A DNA stretch of 64,000 nt from Paenibacillus xylanexedens (GTDB lineage Bacteria > Bacillota > Bacilli > Paenibacillales > Paenibacillaceae). Below are positions 17,648-26,465 of the stretch, piece after piece. The DNA is taken from contig NZ_VEBF01000001.1 of the NCBI RefSeq assembly GCF_007676705.1, positions 1,302,001-1,366,000 on the forward strand. Reading direction: 5' to 3'. Position 1 is the first letter of the stretch. The number at the start of each line of letters is the position of its first letter. A program made the translations under genes and the position numbers. The notes below the pieces were generated by a model. It did not search any database and was not told the DNA's origin. It worked only from the letters and a program-made list of their open reading frames with translations.

Positions 17648-18976
17648 TTAATCCGCCACTCCATTATGCCGTCTCTCCACCCTGCGCAGCTTCGTGATTC
17701 CCGGTTCGAACGTATACGGAACGAATCTAACCTCAGGCAAAGTGCATTCGAGCCGCTCTCCCAGCTTCATCAGTTCCCGCATTACATCAGCCTCAACCTG
17801 TTCCAGCACTGCGCTCCCGCCAAGCCGAAGGGATACTTCCATTGTCCCGTCTCCTTGCTGCACCACACGATAATGTTCAATATCCGGCGAAGCCGCAATG
17901 ACTGAACGGGTGACAAAATCCGGAAAGACGGGTACCGCCTCACCCGTATGTAGTTGTGAAAAATAAAGCGTGTCATCACAGCGGCCTTCAATCCGCTCAA
18001 TGGCGGTAAACGGTGAACCACAGGCACATGGCATGGCTGCCTCGGTCAGAATATCATTCAGTCGATACCGCATGATCGGCTGTGAGGTTCTGGAGAAGTC
18101 CGTAATAATGGGCACGAACCGCCGGGTGGCGGGATCAATGAACTCTTTTTCAATATGAACGATGTCTTCATTCAAATGCAGTGTGCCGTAGCGACAGGTC
18201 GCACCTAGAAATCCTTCTGTACATTGATAGACTTGATGAACGGTCTGTCCGAAGACCTGCTCCAGCACCTTGCGATCCAGGGGGTCCAACACTTCGGCAA
18301 CAGAGATGATTTTATCCGGTACAGCGGTCAGATGTCCTGCCACATAAGCGTCCGCCAACATGCGCAGCATGGATGGAGGAGCTACCCACACGGTAGGTTG
18401 ATACGTTTCAAGTCGCTTCACCAAGGTCTCCACACGCTCCAGCAGATCAAAGTACTGAAATTGCAATTTGCCACGTTGCACCGATTCATACAGATTACTG
18501 TTGGCCCGCAGGAAAAATGCAATCTTGGCAGGTTTCCACAGTCCACCAGGCAGCAACTTAGCCAGCACCGTGCCGGTCCAAGCGTCCTGCTCCCGATCAC
18601 TCACCAAAAATATCCCCCGGTTCCCTGACGTACCCGAAGACAGTCCAACCGTCACCCCTTGAATGGAAGGTTTGAAATCACGTGTTTCTTCACTTTCGCC
18701 TGCAAGAGCCAGCGCTTCATCCTTGGTAATGCCCACCGTGTTCAGTGTATCGAAATGTTCCATCATGATCGATTTGTCAATCAACGGAAATCTTCTCCAG
18801 TCGGATGCGTCCACGTCACCCCACCACTTCCGGTAAAACGGAGATCGGGCACGGACCTGATGCACATGCCGAATAATCCGTCGTTCTTGCCAGCGCTCAA
18901 GTTGTTCTCGCGTTTTCCACTTTCTCAGCCCACGTGCGAGAGCATAATGAACCACAATACGAAGGGTATTGCTCAT
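17648..18976 (-). CDS. PaaK / F390-synthetase-like adenylate-forming enzyme
   Basis: 442 residues of the phenylacetate-CoA ligase/coenzyme F390 synthetase-related group, which activates a carboxylate as acyl-AMP. The nucleotide loop is SSGTSGNRG at about 113-121. YQCTEG fits the position of the adenine/acyl motif (A5-like). A region around IMRYRLNDILTEAAMPCACGSPFTAIERIEGRCDD contains the RxND..C.CG pattern of this group (quoted elsewhere only in part). The swinging C-terminal domain is short. Acceptor (CoA, carrier protein or amine) unknown. The ATG at 18976 overlaps the metallo-hydrolase stop by four bases and has GGAGGG upstream. It is the last of five overlapping genes of an apparent biosynthetic operon. 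Confidence 0.82.
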   Translation of the reverse strand: MSNTLRIVVHYALARGLRKWKTREQLERWQERRIIRHVHQVRARSPFYRKWWGDVDASDWRRFPLIDKSIMMEHFDTLNTVGITKDEALALAGESEETRDFKPSIQGVTVGLSSGTSGNRGIFLVSDREQDAWTGTVLAKLLPGGLWKPAKIAFFLRANSNLYESVQRGKLQFQYFDLLERVETLVKRLETYQPTVWVAPPSMLRMLADAYVAGHLTAVPDKIISVAEVLDPLDRKVLEQVFGQTVHQVYQCTEGFLGATCRYGTLHLNEDIVHIEKEFIDPATRRFVPIITDFSRTSQPIMRYRLNDILTEAAMPCACGSPFTAIERIEGRCDDTLYFSQLHTGEAVPVFPDFVTRSVIAASPDIEHYRVVQQGDGTMEVSLRLGGSAVLEQVEADVMRELMKLGERLECTLPEVRFVPYTFEPGITKLRRVERRHNGVAD

Positions 18977-19833
18977 CGTTTCTGCCCTCCTGTACCCCAA
19001 GCGTCCAGTACCTCTCGGCAATGACTTGGCACAATACGAATGTGGGGAAACTGCTGATGCAGCCGAACTAGTCGGTCAAAGTTTCGTCCATACTCCTGTC
19101 GATCCGACATAATGATTCCAGCGAGTATATTCGGTCTACGCCGTTCACGAAAAGCTCGACTCGACCACACCGCGTCCGCGCATAGGAAATAGTCATGTTC
19201 TTCCGTACGCAGCAGGAGCCCCATCATTCCTTCCGCATGACCAGACACATCCACCCCCAGCAGACTGCCATCGCCAAAGATATCGTAGACCTCATCAAAA
19301 GGGAACTCTTCCCCCGCTCTCGTCCAACGCTCAGGCTGACGCGTAACAGGCAATGATCTGGCCGTAAAATCCTCGGGCAACAGCCCAGCAAGAAAACCTG
19401 CCCTTACAGCCGCAATCGGACCGAGTGAGCACACAGCATCATAGGCTCTTGGAAGATAGATGAATTGTGCCTCCGGGAAATCTCGTACAGCCGCGATGTG
19501 ATCGCCGTGAAAATGCGAGAGGATGATATACCGAATATCCGAAGCTTTCAGCCCGATTCGAGCCAGAAAATGAAACGCACTATCCTCTTCACGATAGACC
19601 ACAGGTGTAATATGACGATACAGTGCGTTAGGCAGATGAGCCGTTTCCTCGAAAAAGCGGGAACTATATCCCGTGTCCAGTAGGATCGGTCCATGTACAG
19701 GATGAATGATGCAGGCAAATCCTGCAGGGAAAGGCACTGGGGTCAATCGACCACCGCGCAGCGTCAGAAACTCTGGATGTGTGCAGTAACCCGCCGCACC
19801 CAGATATAGTTCTACCGGAGTTGTCGTCAGCAT
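18973..19833 (-). CDS. Metallo-beta-lactamase-fold hydrolase
   Basis: A 286-residue MBL-fold protein. It carries the metal motif HFHGDH at 107-112 and further ligands in VSGHAEG, CADAVW and a late VPSHCRE. This resembles quorum-quenching lactonases and other lactone/thioester hydrolases of the superfamily. In this operon a role as thioesterase or lactonase acting on a carrier-bound product is plausible but inferred. The start ATG at 19833 (after MEGRI in the longer frame) is preceded by GGAGGG. It overlaps the stop of the reductase gene upstream by seven bases and the next gene by four. Confidence 0.85.
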   Translation of the reverse strand: MLTTTPVELYLGAAGYCTHPEFLTLRGGRLTPVPFPAGFACIIHPVHGPILLDTGYSSRFFEETAHLPNALYRHITPVVYREEDSAFHFLARIGLKASDIRYIILSHFHGDHIAAVRDFPEAQFIYLPRAYDAVCSLGPIAAVRAGFLAGLLPEDFTARSLPVTRQPERWTRAGEEFPFDEVYDIFGDGSLLGVDVSGHAEGMMGLLLRTEEHDYFLCADAVWSSRAFRERRRPNILAGIIMSDRQEYGRNFDRLVRLHQQFPHIRIVPSHCREVLDAWGTGGQKR

Positions 19834-20822
19834 GATTCTGCCCTCCACCAGTCTGCAAATTGTTGCAAACCCTCTTCAATGGACACCCGAGGGACGTACC
19901 CCAATTGCTCCCGTGCCTCTGTAATATCCAACGTCTGTGGAATAGATAAGGAGCCAACGGTATACCGTGTTAATGGAGGTTCACCCAACACAGGAATAAA
20001 GCCATGAACCCGCTCCAGCAATGCTGCCACACCATATGCCGTGCGATAAGGAATGTTCCGTCGACGCAGAGGCATATCCAGCATGCCAAACAGATTGCTT
20101 ACCAACTCACTGAACGTCCTCGGATCGCCATTGGAGATATTGTAGGCTCTACCAAGTGCTTCTGTAGAGGCATCGCGGCACAATAATAAGGCATCCACCA
20201 CATTATCCACACATGTCAGATCGATTAATGCCTGTCCATCACCGATCATGGGCACTCCCGATTTCGCGTTCGCTGCGACAATCCTGGGAAATAACGTCTG
20301 ATCATACGGACCAAAGATGGCACGCGGTCGAATGATGATCGACGGAAGCCCCTTCGCATGCCCCTCCATTACAACCTGCTCAGCGAGAAGCTTCGTGGCT
20401 GCATAATGATTAGCTGGTTTGGATGGCAACGGGTCATTCTCATGTACGTTATATCGTGGTATGTAGTTAAAATATATACTTGGAGTCGAGACATGTATGA
20501 ATCGCTGTACTTTATTATGCAGGCAGCCCTCCGTAAGGTTTTGTGTGCCTTCTACATTACTGCTATAAAAGTCACGATATTTACCCCATGGCGATGATAG
20601 TGCCGCACAGTGAAACACCACATCCTTTCCTGCACACGCTTCATTCACTGCTGCCTTATCCCGTATATCTCCATTGAGGAATCGAATTCCTGCCGATTCA
20701 AGTGCTGCACCAACCTTTGACTGTCGGCCCATGCCAGTTACTTCCCAGCCCTCTTTTGCAAGTCGTATCGCGAGGTGTCTACCCAGACATCCCGTAGCAC
20801 CTGTAACCAATGCTCTATTCAT
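19827..20822 (-). CDS. NAD-dependent epimerase/dehydratase-family reductase, OleD / 3-beta-HSD-like
   Basis: A 331-residue extended SDR. It has the GATGCLG cofactor loop (8-14), DVVFHCAALSSPWGKYRDFY, NVEGTQNL, a catalytic STPSIYF strand and YAATK (Tyr/Lys, near 140). The SSPWGKYRDFY...NVEGT signature is the one seen in the 3-beta-hydroxysteroid dehydrogenase-like subgroup. That subgroup includes OleD, which reduces a beta-ketoacid in bacterial olefin/beta-lactone synthesis. Its neighbour two genes upstream is a KAS III-type condensing enzyme, so reduction of a condensation product is a reasonable inference. The ATG at 20822 overlaps the ATP-grasp stop by four bases. Confidence 0.85.
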   Translation of the reverse strand: MNRALVTGATGCLGRHLAIRLAKEGWEVTGMGRQSKVGAALESAGIRFLNGDIRDKAAVNEACAGKDVVFHCAALSSPWGKYRDFYSSNVEGTQNLTEGCLHNKVQRFIHVSTPSIYFNYIPRYNVHENDPLPSKPANHYAATKLLAEQVVMEGHAKGLPSIIIRPRAIFGPYDQTLFPRIVAANAKSGVPMIGDGQALIDLTCVDNVVDALLLCRDASTEALGRAYNISNGDPRTFSELVSNLFGMLDMPLRRRNIPYRTAYGVAALLERVHGFIPVLGEPPLTRYTVGSLSIPQTLDITEAREQLGYVPRVSIEEGLQQFADWWRAESC

Positions 20823-22111
20823 TGTTGTTCACCGTTCCATTCTATGTCGTGAGTCAAAGCTTCAGTCAGCGAGATCTTCTGCGATCTTGCCAGATGCCAG
20901 GCGGCCAACACCACTCCGAATTGTTCAAATATTGGCTGGATATCCTGCCCTACATAGACCACATCCCTGGTTCCACGCCACGCAGTTATCCATGCACGGA
21001 GCTTCCCTTTGCCGAAGATCTGCTGTACTCCGCTTCCCAGCATGGGAAGCATGAGCATGGCTTTGCTGCCTCGTGCGGGCGTGATCATTCTTCTTTCTTT
21101 GACCAATGTCTCCGGTTCAGTCAGTGCACGCACCAAGTCACCTCCGGGATGAAACAGATGAATCCCACTCGTTGCCCTCGGATTACACTCAATCGCGTAT
21201 ACTCGCCCATCCTGATCTTCTATAAAATCAAACCCAATCTGTCCACTAAAACCCGTTGCCTCAACAAATTGTCTTACCCACGCAAGGGCACCCTCATGTT
21301 CCACCTGTTCAAAAAAGACACTGGCTCCCACGCTTCCTGTACGATAGCGGCTGTCGTAGGTGGAATGCGCAACCAGTTGCCCTTCATGCGCTATGCTGTA
21401 TGTACATAACATCTGACCGGGAATGTAGGCCTGTGCAACCCACGGTGAAACAGAAGATAATTCTTCTTCGTCTGGAGGGTCGTTTCGGAAATGTCGATGA
21501 TTTTTATGGCTTACATCCCATTGCTGATCACTGCCTGTCCCATTGTCATAGGTTATGATTTTCGGCATGCGTACTTTGGCGGCAAAGCGGGAATACACGG
21601 GTTTCCATACCCAATTCCCCACCGTTTGCAGAACAGACTGAGTTTCAATCCATTCCTGCTTATTATTGATGAGGCGTGTATCCGGAACCGAGAGACCAAG
21701 TGATCCTGCAAGCTGGATAAAGTTGTATTTATGGTGCAGTTCATGCAGCTGTTCCAGAGTCGTAACCAGCACACGGCAATGTGCACGCAGCCTTTCTGCC
21801 CCTTGAGCAACATAGAAGACTTCTTCACACATCGGAATCAACAGGTCGATCTGCCACTCCTGAACCAACCGCTCCAGCTCCGCCAGATATGCACATGTGT
21901 CATGACGCGGCGATGGGACCTCAGCGCACTGTTCCACTGCACCTGTTGATCGGGTCAGATGCCGTGCTGCACTCTCCGCAACATACACTTGGTGACCTGC
22001 CCGATGAAGCATACGCGCCAGGTCAAGCGTTACAGGAGCTCTTCCGCCGGTAAGCAGCACACGGAGAGAAGCAGATGCACGATGTCCGGTTCCCTCAGAT
22101 CTAGTAGTCAA
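20819..22111 (-). CDS. ATP-grasp domain ligase
   Basis: About 430 residues. An N-terminal Rossmann-like preATP-grasp region (RVLLTGGRAPVTLDLARMLH) is followed by an ATP-grasp core with NWVWKPVYSRF as the lysine strand. The Mg/ATP site is GFDFIEDQDGRVYAIECNPR, then ATSGIHLF. ATP-grasp enzymes join a carboxylate (as acyl phosphate) to an amine or thiol, so amide or ester formation is expected; substrates unknown. The start is probably the TTG at 22111, eight bases after GGGAGG. The frame extends to 22150 but that part lies inside the condensing-enzyme gene. The overlap with that gene is 11 bases; the overlap with the reductase gene downstream is 4. Confidence 0.8.
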   Translation of the reverse strand: MTTRSEGTGHRASASLRVLLTGGRAPVTLDLARMLHRAGHQVYVAESAARHLTRSTGAVEQCAEVPSPRHDTCAYLAELERLVQEWQIDLLIPMCEEVFYVAQGAERLRAHCRVLVTTLEQLHELHHKYNFIQLAGSLGLSVPDTRLINNKQEWIETQSVLQTVGNWVWKPVYSRFAAKVRMPKIITYDNGTGSDQQWDVSHKNHRHFRNDPPDEEELSSVSPWVAQAYIPGQMLCTYSIAHEGQLVAHSTYDSRYRTGSVGASVFFEQVEHEGALAWVRQFVEATGFSGQIGFDFIEDQDGRVYAIECNPRATSGIHLFHPGGDLVRALTEPETLVKERRMITPARGSKAMLMLPMLGSGVQQIFGKGKLRAWITAWRGTRDVVYVGQDIQPIFEQFGVVLAAWHLARSQKISLTEALTHDIEWNGEQQ

Positions 22112-23102
22112 AAATGAGTCCTCCCAATGATAATCCGGCGGCCGTGCCAATCATCAGCACCCGATCCCCCCGCTGGATTCGCTGCTGCTTAATCGCTTCA
22201 TGTAGCCCCATTGGGATAGATGAAGCAATCGTATTGCCGTGATTTCGTGTGATATCCATAAATCGATCTTCAGCAATATCGAGCTTCTTACGGATCAGTC
22301 TCATCGCCATGGCACTCCCCTGATGAGGAATAACCAATTGGAAATCCTCCATCTGAATCCCCGTCGCTTGCAACATATCGCCGATGAATCCGGGCAGGAG
22401 TCTGGAAGCCATGCGGAAGATGGCCTGTCCATCCATATGAAATAGGTAGGGCTCCGGCTGATCCGCCTTGTACTTCGAAGCATGCAGCCGTGTACCCCCA
22501 CCTGCAATCTCTGAGAAGCGAGCACCTCGGCTGTAAGTTCGAAGTGAAGCATGTACGATCTGCGACGATGATCCTTCAGGCGAACGCTCAATAATGACGG
22601 CCGCCGCTCCATCACCGAACAGGGCCGCACTCTCTTTATCAGACCAATTCAATCCGGCTGAGGCAATCTCAGTCGCTACGAGCAGTACTCGCTGGTAACG
22701 TCCGGCATCTACCATATAGGAGATTACATCCAGTCCGTTAATGAAACTCAGGCAGGTCGCATCCATATCGAAGGCGGGTATACCTGAATCTTGCTGCCCC
22801 ATGGCCTGCTGGATAAACACCGCCGTACTTGGCAACGGTTGTTCCTTCGTGCCACTGGTGCACACCAGGCAGTCGATATCCCCGAATTGCAGTCCTGCAT
22901 CCGCCAGTGCAGCTTCCGCAGCACGCGCGCCCATGAACGAGGAGGTTTCTTCGCCAGAGGCATAATGGCGTACACCTACGCCTGTTGCTTTGCTGACCCA
23001 TCCAGCAGGCACGCCCAAGCGGCGATCCAGTTCCTCATCAGTGACTTCCTTTTCAGGCAGGTACTTCCCTGTTCCCGCGATCCTTACTCTTCTAAGTTGC
23101 AT
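22101..23102 (-). CDS. 3-oxoacyl-ACP synthase III-like condensing enzyme
   Basis: A 333-residue thiolase-fold enzyme of the KAS III group with an intact Cys-His-Asn triad: Cys117 in DMDATCLSF, His260 in VIPHQGS and Asn290 in NHGNTIASS. It opens with MQLRRVRIAGTGKYLPEKEV. Housekeeping FabH starts fatty acid chains. This copy sits at the head of an operon with ATP-grasp, OleD-like, MBL and PaaK-like genes rather than with fatty acid genes, so a secondary role is more likely (OleA-like, pyrone- or resorcinol-type, or acyl-transfer). The ATG at 23102 has AGAGGT upstream. The longer frame to 23156 begins at the terminator and has no site. No clear promoter was found in the 60 bases upstream. Confidence 0.88.
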   Translation of the reverse strand: MQLRRVRIAGTGKYLPEKEVTDEELDRRLGVPAGWVSKATGVGVRHYASGEETSSFMGARAAEAALADAGLQFGDIDCLVCTSGTKEQPLPSTAVFIQQAMGQQDSGIPAFDMDATCLSFINGLDVISYMVDAGRYQRVLLVATEIASAGLNWSDKESAALFGDGAAAVIIERSPEGSSSQIVHASLRTYSRGARFSEIAGGGTRLHASKYKADQPEPYLFHMDGQAIFRMASRLLPGFIGDMLQATGIQMEDFQLVIPHQGSAMAMRLIRKKLDIAEDRFMDITRNHGNTIASSIPMGLHEAIKQQRIQRGDRVLMIGTAAGLSLGGLIFDY

Positions 23103-23162
23103 TTCCCCAACCTCTTTCTGTTCATCTGACTGATTAATAGTAGAAGCCTTGAACATATATAA

Positions 23163-23187
23163 TAAAAGGGCAGATGCCTCTGCCCTT
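23163..23187 (-). terminator. Terminator of the TIGR01777 gene, just upstream of the KAS III operon
   Basis: AAGGGCAG (23166-23173) / CTGCCCTT (23180-23187) with a 6-base loop. On the minus strand it is followed by TTATTATAT. It separates the TIGR01777-family gene from the condensing-enzyme operon, which therefore should have its own promoter. Confidence 0.75.
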
Positions 23188-23219
23188 CCTGTTGTGTTTT
23201 CTTTTGTTATTAAGTACTG

Positions 23220-24110
23220 TCATTTCTTCTTATTCAAAATCTCGGCAAGTGCCGCATCCAGCGTACCGTATGTGAAAGTGAAGCCTTCCCTCTCCAATCG
23301 CTCAGGAATGACCCAACGACTTTTGAGAACCAGTTCCGTCTCGGTCTGAATGAAACGTGCACCCAGTTCAAGCATCCAGCGAGGAGAAGGCAGTCCGATC
23401 CGAACACCCATATGTTCTCTCAGGCTCGCCATCAGCTCCCGATTCGTAACCGGATGCGGTGAGGAAGCATTGAATACACCATTCAATTGCGGATGCTCCT
23501 GCAAATATTTCACCATACGAAACAGATCCTCGATATGAATCCAGCTGAACTGCTGTGTTCCTGCGCCTTGCGATCCACCTAAGCCAAAACGGACCAGGTT
23601 CGTCATGGGCACCATCACGCCCCCCTCACCAAGCACAATCGCAATCCGCAGTGCAATCTGACGCGTAGACGGCAGACTGAATTCAAAGAAAGCCTGTTCC
23701 CATGCCTTGGCAACGTCGACCGAGAATCCGGAGCCAATCTCGCCCTCTTTTTCCGTCATGGGACGATCTTCAGCATGTCTGTATATAGTCGCCGTACTCG
23801 AATTAATCCATAGCTCAGGAGGGTGGTTACAAGCCAAGACGGACTCGCCAAGAATACGTGTTGTACGGGTCCTGGATTCCAGAATGACTTTGCGATTCTC
23901 ATCCGTATAACGACAGTTCACCGATTTACCCGCCAGGTTAATCAGCATTTCTGCTTCTTCCAGTGCCTCAATAATCCTTGCACGATCTTCCCAGGCAATA
24001 TGACCGGGCTGACGCGAGATAATCAATACCTCATAACCCAGCTTCTTGAACCTTTGAGCAAAATCCTGTCCTACAAATCCCGTTCCACCAGCCAATACAA
24101 CCTTCTTCAC
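23220..24110 (-). CDS. TIGR01777 family NAD-dependent epimerase-like protein (YfhF/SulA-like)
   Basis: A 296-residue extended-SDR protein of the TIGR01777 group. It has GGTGFVGQDFAQ (cofactor loop), LINLAGKSVNCRYTDENRKV, ELWINSSTATIYRHAEDRPM and the DUF1731-type C-terminal end (LPSPRWMLELGARFIQTETE). Members, such as Bacillus YfhF and Escherichia YfcH, bind NADP(H) but have no agreed substrate. It is a stand-alone gene ending in the hairpin at 23163-23187. The start ATG at 24110 gives MKKVVLAGGTGF, the expected N-terminus. Confidence 0.9.
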   Translation of the reverse strand: MKKVVLAGGTGFVGQDFAQRFKKLGYEVLIISRQPGHIAWEDRARIIEALEEAEMLINLAGKSVNCRYTDENRKVILESRTRTTRILGESVLACNHPPELWINSSTATIYRHAEDRPMTEKEGEIGSGFSVDVAKAWEQAFFEFSLPSTRQIALRIAIVLGEGGVMVPMTNLVRFGLGGSQGAGTQQFSWIHIEDLFRMVKYLQEHPQLNGVFNASSPHPVTNRELMASLREHMGVRIGLPSPRWMLELGARFIQTETELVLKSRWVIPERLEREGFTFTYGTLDAALAEILNKKK

Positions 24111-24226
24111 GGTATCCCCTCATTTCCCATACTGGGTAAAGAATTCGCAAGATATAGATTGAATACTTCTATGCATGCAAAATGCAGATATTAGATTAAA
24201 CACCGTCGCTGACCCTTTGGTTTGGT

Positions 24227-24748
24227 TTATTTCACACCCAGAGCTGCGTACAAGCGATCCCGCTCTTCGATAGCCCATGTGTTTGCAGGGTTTTGTTCCA
24301 GCTGATATCGAAGTTCATCATAAAAATCATGGATCATGAATCCGTCTGGCAAATTACCAAGCATGGCTGTAAAGTTATACTGCGGCAGTGTTCTCTTTCC
24401 TTCACTGATCTGCTTCAGCCAGTCCATCCACTTCGCAAGAGTAAGCACTTCCTCCTGCCATAACTCGGCTTGTAACCCAAACGCATCCTGAAGTTGCTCG
24501 TACGCCAATGGATCAGCGAAGGCGCGGCAGGCCTCAACAGCCAGTTCATACAACTCGGTCACTGCACGACGTACCTCATGCTCAAGTTCAATCTCCAATC
24601 CTCCCATGTAATCCTGGACCTGAATGCTCTGTCCATCATCATATAGTAGCGGTGCTTGGGCCAGCAGGCGTACAATCTCTTCCATCTCTTGCATTGAAAC
24701 TTTCTTCTGCTCATAAAGAGCAGGTAATTGATATGCTGTAATGATCAT
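24227..24748 (-). CDS. Hypothetical protein, 173 residues
   Basis: A soluble, acidic, almost entirely helical protein. It has an EVRRAVTELYELAVEACRAF helix and a Trp-rich central helix (LWQEEVLTLAKWMDWLKQIS). A MIHDFYDELRYQLEQNP segment follows near the C-terminus. No catalytic motif or known family is recognised. It is certainly a gene: ATG at 24748 behind TAGGAGTGA, with good codon texture. It stands alone between the terminator at 24845 and the TIGR01777 gene. A role in regulation or as an anti-factor cannot be read from sequence. Confidence 0.7.
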   Translation of the reverse strand: MIITAYQLPALYEQKKVSMQEMEEIVRLLAQAPLLYDDGQSIQVQDYMGGLEIELEHEVRRAVTELYELAVEACRAFADPLAYEQLQDAFGLQAELWQEEVLTLAKWMDWLKQISEGKRTLPQYNFTAMLGNLPDGFMIHDFYDELRYQLEQNPANTWAIEERDRLYAALGVK

Positions 24749-24844
24749 TCACTCCTACATCGTTCTTCTATTAATGACGTATATTATAGCATGGTTTGAG
24801 ATTCAAATATTTGATTCAGTTCAACTTGTGCAGAGACAATGACA

Positions 24845-24889
24845 AAAAGACAACATAAACTCTATTCGGAGAGTCTAACGTTGTCTTTT
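24845..24889. terminator. Rho-independent terminator after the YdcF-like gene
   Basis: AAAAGACAAC (24845-24854) / GTTGTCTTTT (24880-24889), with an inner ACTCT/AGAGT stem. It lies downstream (minus strand) of the gene ending at 24908. The symmetric A/T flanks would work in either direction. Confidence 0.85.
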
Positions 24890-24907
24890 CGAATATATGC
24901 CAATCGG

Positions 24908-25642
24908 TTAGATAAACGTTTTGATCGTAGCAAAATATTCACGAATCATGTTGACGGGTTTCAGATATCCCGGTGACGGGGCCGATATGCCGTATTCTGC
25001 CGCATAACCGTTCTTGGCAGCAATATATTTGGAGCGAAACATATGATAGTCACTGGTGACAATCATGATCTCGGGGTGCTCCAACCCAGATTCAAGAATA
25101 ATTTTTTTGGAAAAGGCCAAATTCTCCTGTGTACTTGTGGAACGATCTTCCATAATGACTTGGGCAGGGCTAATCCCCTGTTCAATCAAATAGTTTTTCA
25201 TGGCGAGCGCTTCGGGAATCGATTCCCCAGGTCCCTGCCCACCTGATACAATGACGGGTGTCTGAGGGTGACTGCGAATGTAGTCCAGACTGGCGTCTAA
25301 CCTTTGCCTCAGGGTCAATGACAATTCCGTTCCACGGATGCCTGAACCCAGAATGATAACATAGTCTGCCTCATCCGGATCATTCGCACCGAGCTGTGTG
25401 AATACAAGTGCTTCAATAATGACAAAAGAGACGGCAGCCACGCCAAATCCGGTAAGGATAATCCGTTTCAGAATAACATGCTTCTGATAGTCGATCCGCC
25501 TTAGTACGATAAAAGCCACCGTGATCATTCCGAAAAACATGACTGGGAATCTTTGGCCCCAGAAGGTCAGAAACGCCACAAAACATGCCAACAGAACAAG
25601 ATCAATGATCAGCCCATTTTTTTGTAAGAACTTTTTTATCAA
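24908..25642 (-). CDS. YdcF/SanA-like DUF218 membrane protein
   Basis: About 244 residues. Hydrophobic segments near residues 12-70 form two or three N-terminal helices (LVLLACFVAFLTFWGQRFPV, MFFGMITVAFIVL, GVAAVSFVIIEALVF). A DUF218 domain on the outer side follows: DYVIILGSGIRG, PVIVSGGQGPGESIPEA, DRSTSTQENL and IVTSDYHMFRS. This is the YdcF/ElyC/SanA family, linked in Gram-negatives to envelope integrity; biochemical activity is open. The start is uncertain: the TTG at 25642 follows AAGGAG at 11 bases. The longer frame from 25672 lacks a properly spaced site. Confidence 0.82.
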   Translation of the reverse strand: MIKKFLQKNGLIIDLVLLACFVAFLTFWGQRFPVMFFGMITVAFIVLRRIDYQKHVILKRIILTGFGVAAVSFVIIEALVFTQLGANDPDEADYVIILGSGIRGTELSLTLRQRLDASLDYIRSHPQTPVIVSGGQGPGESIPEALAMKNYLIEQGISPAQVIMEDRSTSTQENLAFSKKIILESGLEHPEIMIVTSDYHMFRSKYIAAKNGYAAEYGISAPSPGYLKPVNMIREYFATIKTFI

Positions 25643-25692
25643 ATCCGTAGACACTCCTTCTTGTACCCACAATTCCTCAAATCACTTATTAT

Positions 25693-26244
25693 TCAAGCTG
25701 TTATTATCGTTAGTTTCGGCCATTGTTCCTGCCAGCGCTTCTTCTGTACGCGCTGATTGTAATCATCAGTATCCGTGAAGAACGGACTTTTCCGGACCAC
25801 GAGGTGATACAGATCATGCAAACCATGCGGAGCACAGATGTTCACCCGATCCTCTTCATCCAACTGTACTCCTATGGCAGTCACAACTTCTGGCCAATAA
25901 CGAAGAGCATCTTCAGTAGAATGATAAGGAACTGTGCCATTGCGCAGATGCATTCTCGCCTGATTTTTGACCGACCACTTTGGATTGCCAGTCTCCTCAC
26001 GAAGCTGTTGTTCGAGCTGTATGTCTCGCTCCTCACGCAAGTCTTGCGCATCATAATAGACAACATCAATATCGCTATGAAGGTCACGAAGAGCATATCC
26101 ATGAAGAACATCCCAGATATAATTACGAATATATCCTGCACCTATGTAACTTTGAGGCAAATGGAGACTACGAACTCTCCGCAGGTCATGCATTAATGCC
26201 TCGTGCTTAATGATCGTCTGGATGAATGGGTCCTCATATAACAT
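25693..26244 (-). CDS. Nucleotidyltransferase family protein (NTP_transf_6 / COG3575)
   Basis: A 183-residue protein of the PF06042 type. YIGAGYIRNYIWDVLHGY is followed by the acidic DLHSDIDVVYYD, which is the GxxRN..WD..H......DIDV signature, with the two Asp that would hold metal. Later WSVKNQARMH and the STEDALRYWPE segment match the family. Nucleotidyl transfer is predicted from fold only. The ATG at 26244 has a long purine run (AGGAGGAGGAGGGAGA) upstream. Neighbours are the YdcF-like gene (50 bases downstream) and a small ORF upstream. Confidence 0.85.
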   Translation of the reverse strand: MLYEDPFIQTIIKHEALMHDLRRVRSLHLPQSYIGAGYIRNYIWDVLHGYALRDLHSDIDVVYYDAQDLREERDIQLEQQLREETGNPKWSVKNQARMHLRNGTVPYHSTEDALRYWPEVVTAIGVQLDEEDRVNICAPHGLHDLYHLVVRKSPFFTDTDDYNQRVQKKRWQEQWPKLTIITA

Positions 26245-26266
26245 GTCTCCCTCCTCCTCCTGCGGT

Positions 26267-26404
26267 TTACCTCATTGTCCTCTTGATAGAGATAAACCCT
26301 CGTTCCAATATATCATGTTTACCTAGCTGCAATAAAATGAACAACGCTTGAACATCCTCTGTAACTACTTCGAATCTTTGATCAATCACATCCAAATAAC
26401 CCAT
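26267..26404 (-). CDS. Possible 45-residue small protein or gene remnant
   Basis: A 46-codon frame begins at an ATG at 26404 and runs to a TAA at 26267. It has protein-like composition: MGYLDVIDQRFEVVTEDVQA, then LFILLQLGKHDILERG and FISIKRTMR. No ribosome site is visible (upstream CCGAAGCTGTTT) and an in-frame stop lies four codons earlier. It may therefore be the last exon-like scrap of a lost gene or a poorly translated small protein. No family recognised. It occupies most of the 220-base gap between the AraC-type gene and the nucleotidyltransferase gene. Confidence 0.3.
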   Translation of the reverse strand: MGYLDVIDQRFEVVTEDVQALFILLQLGKHDILERGFISIKRTMR

Positions 26405-26465
26405 AAACAGCTTCGGTTATCCGAGTGTTTACGGGCTACAATGATGGAGTTTGAGACGGTTATAT

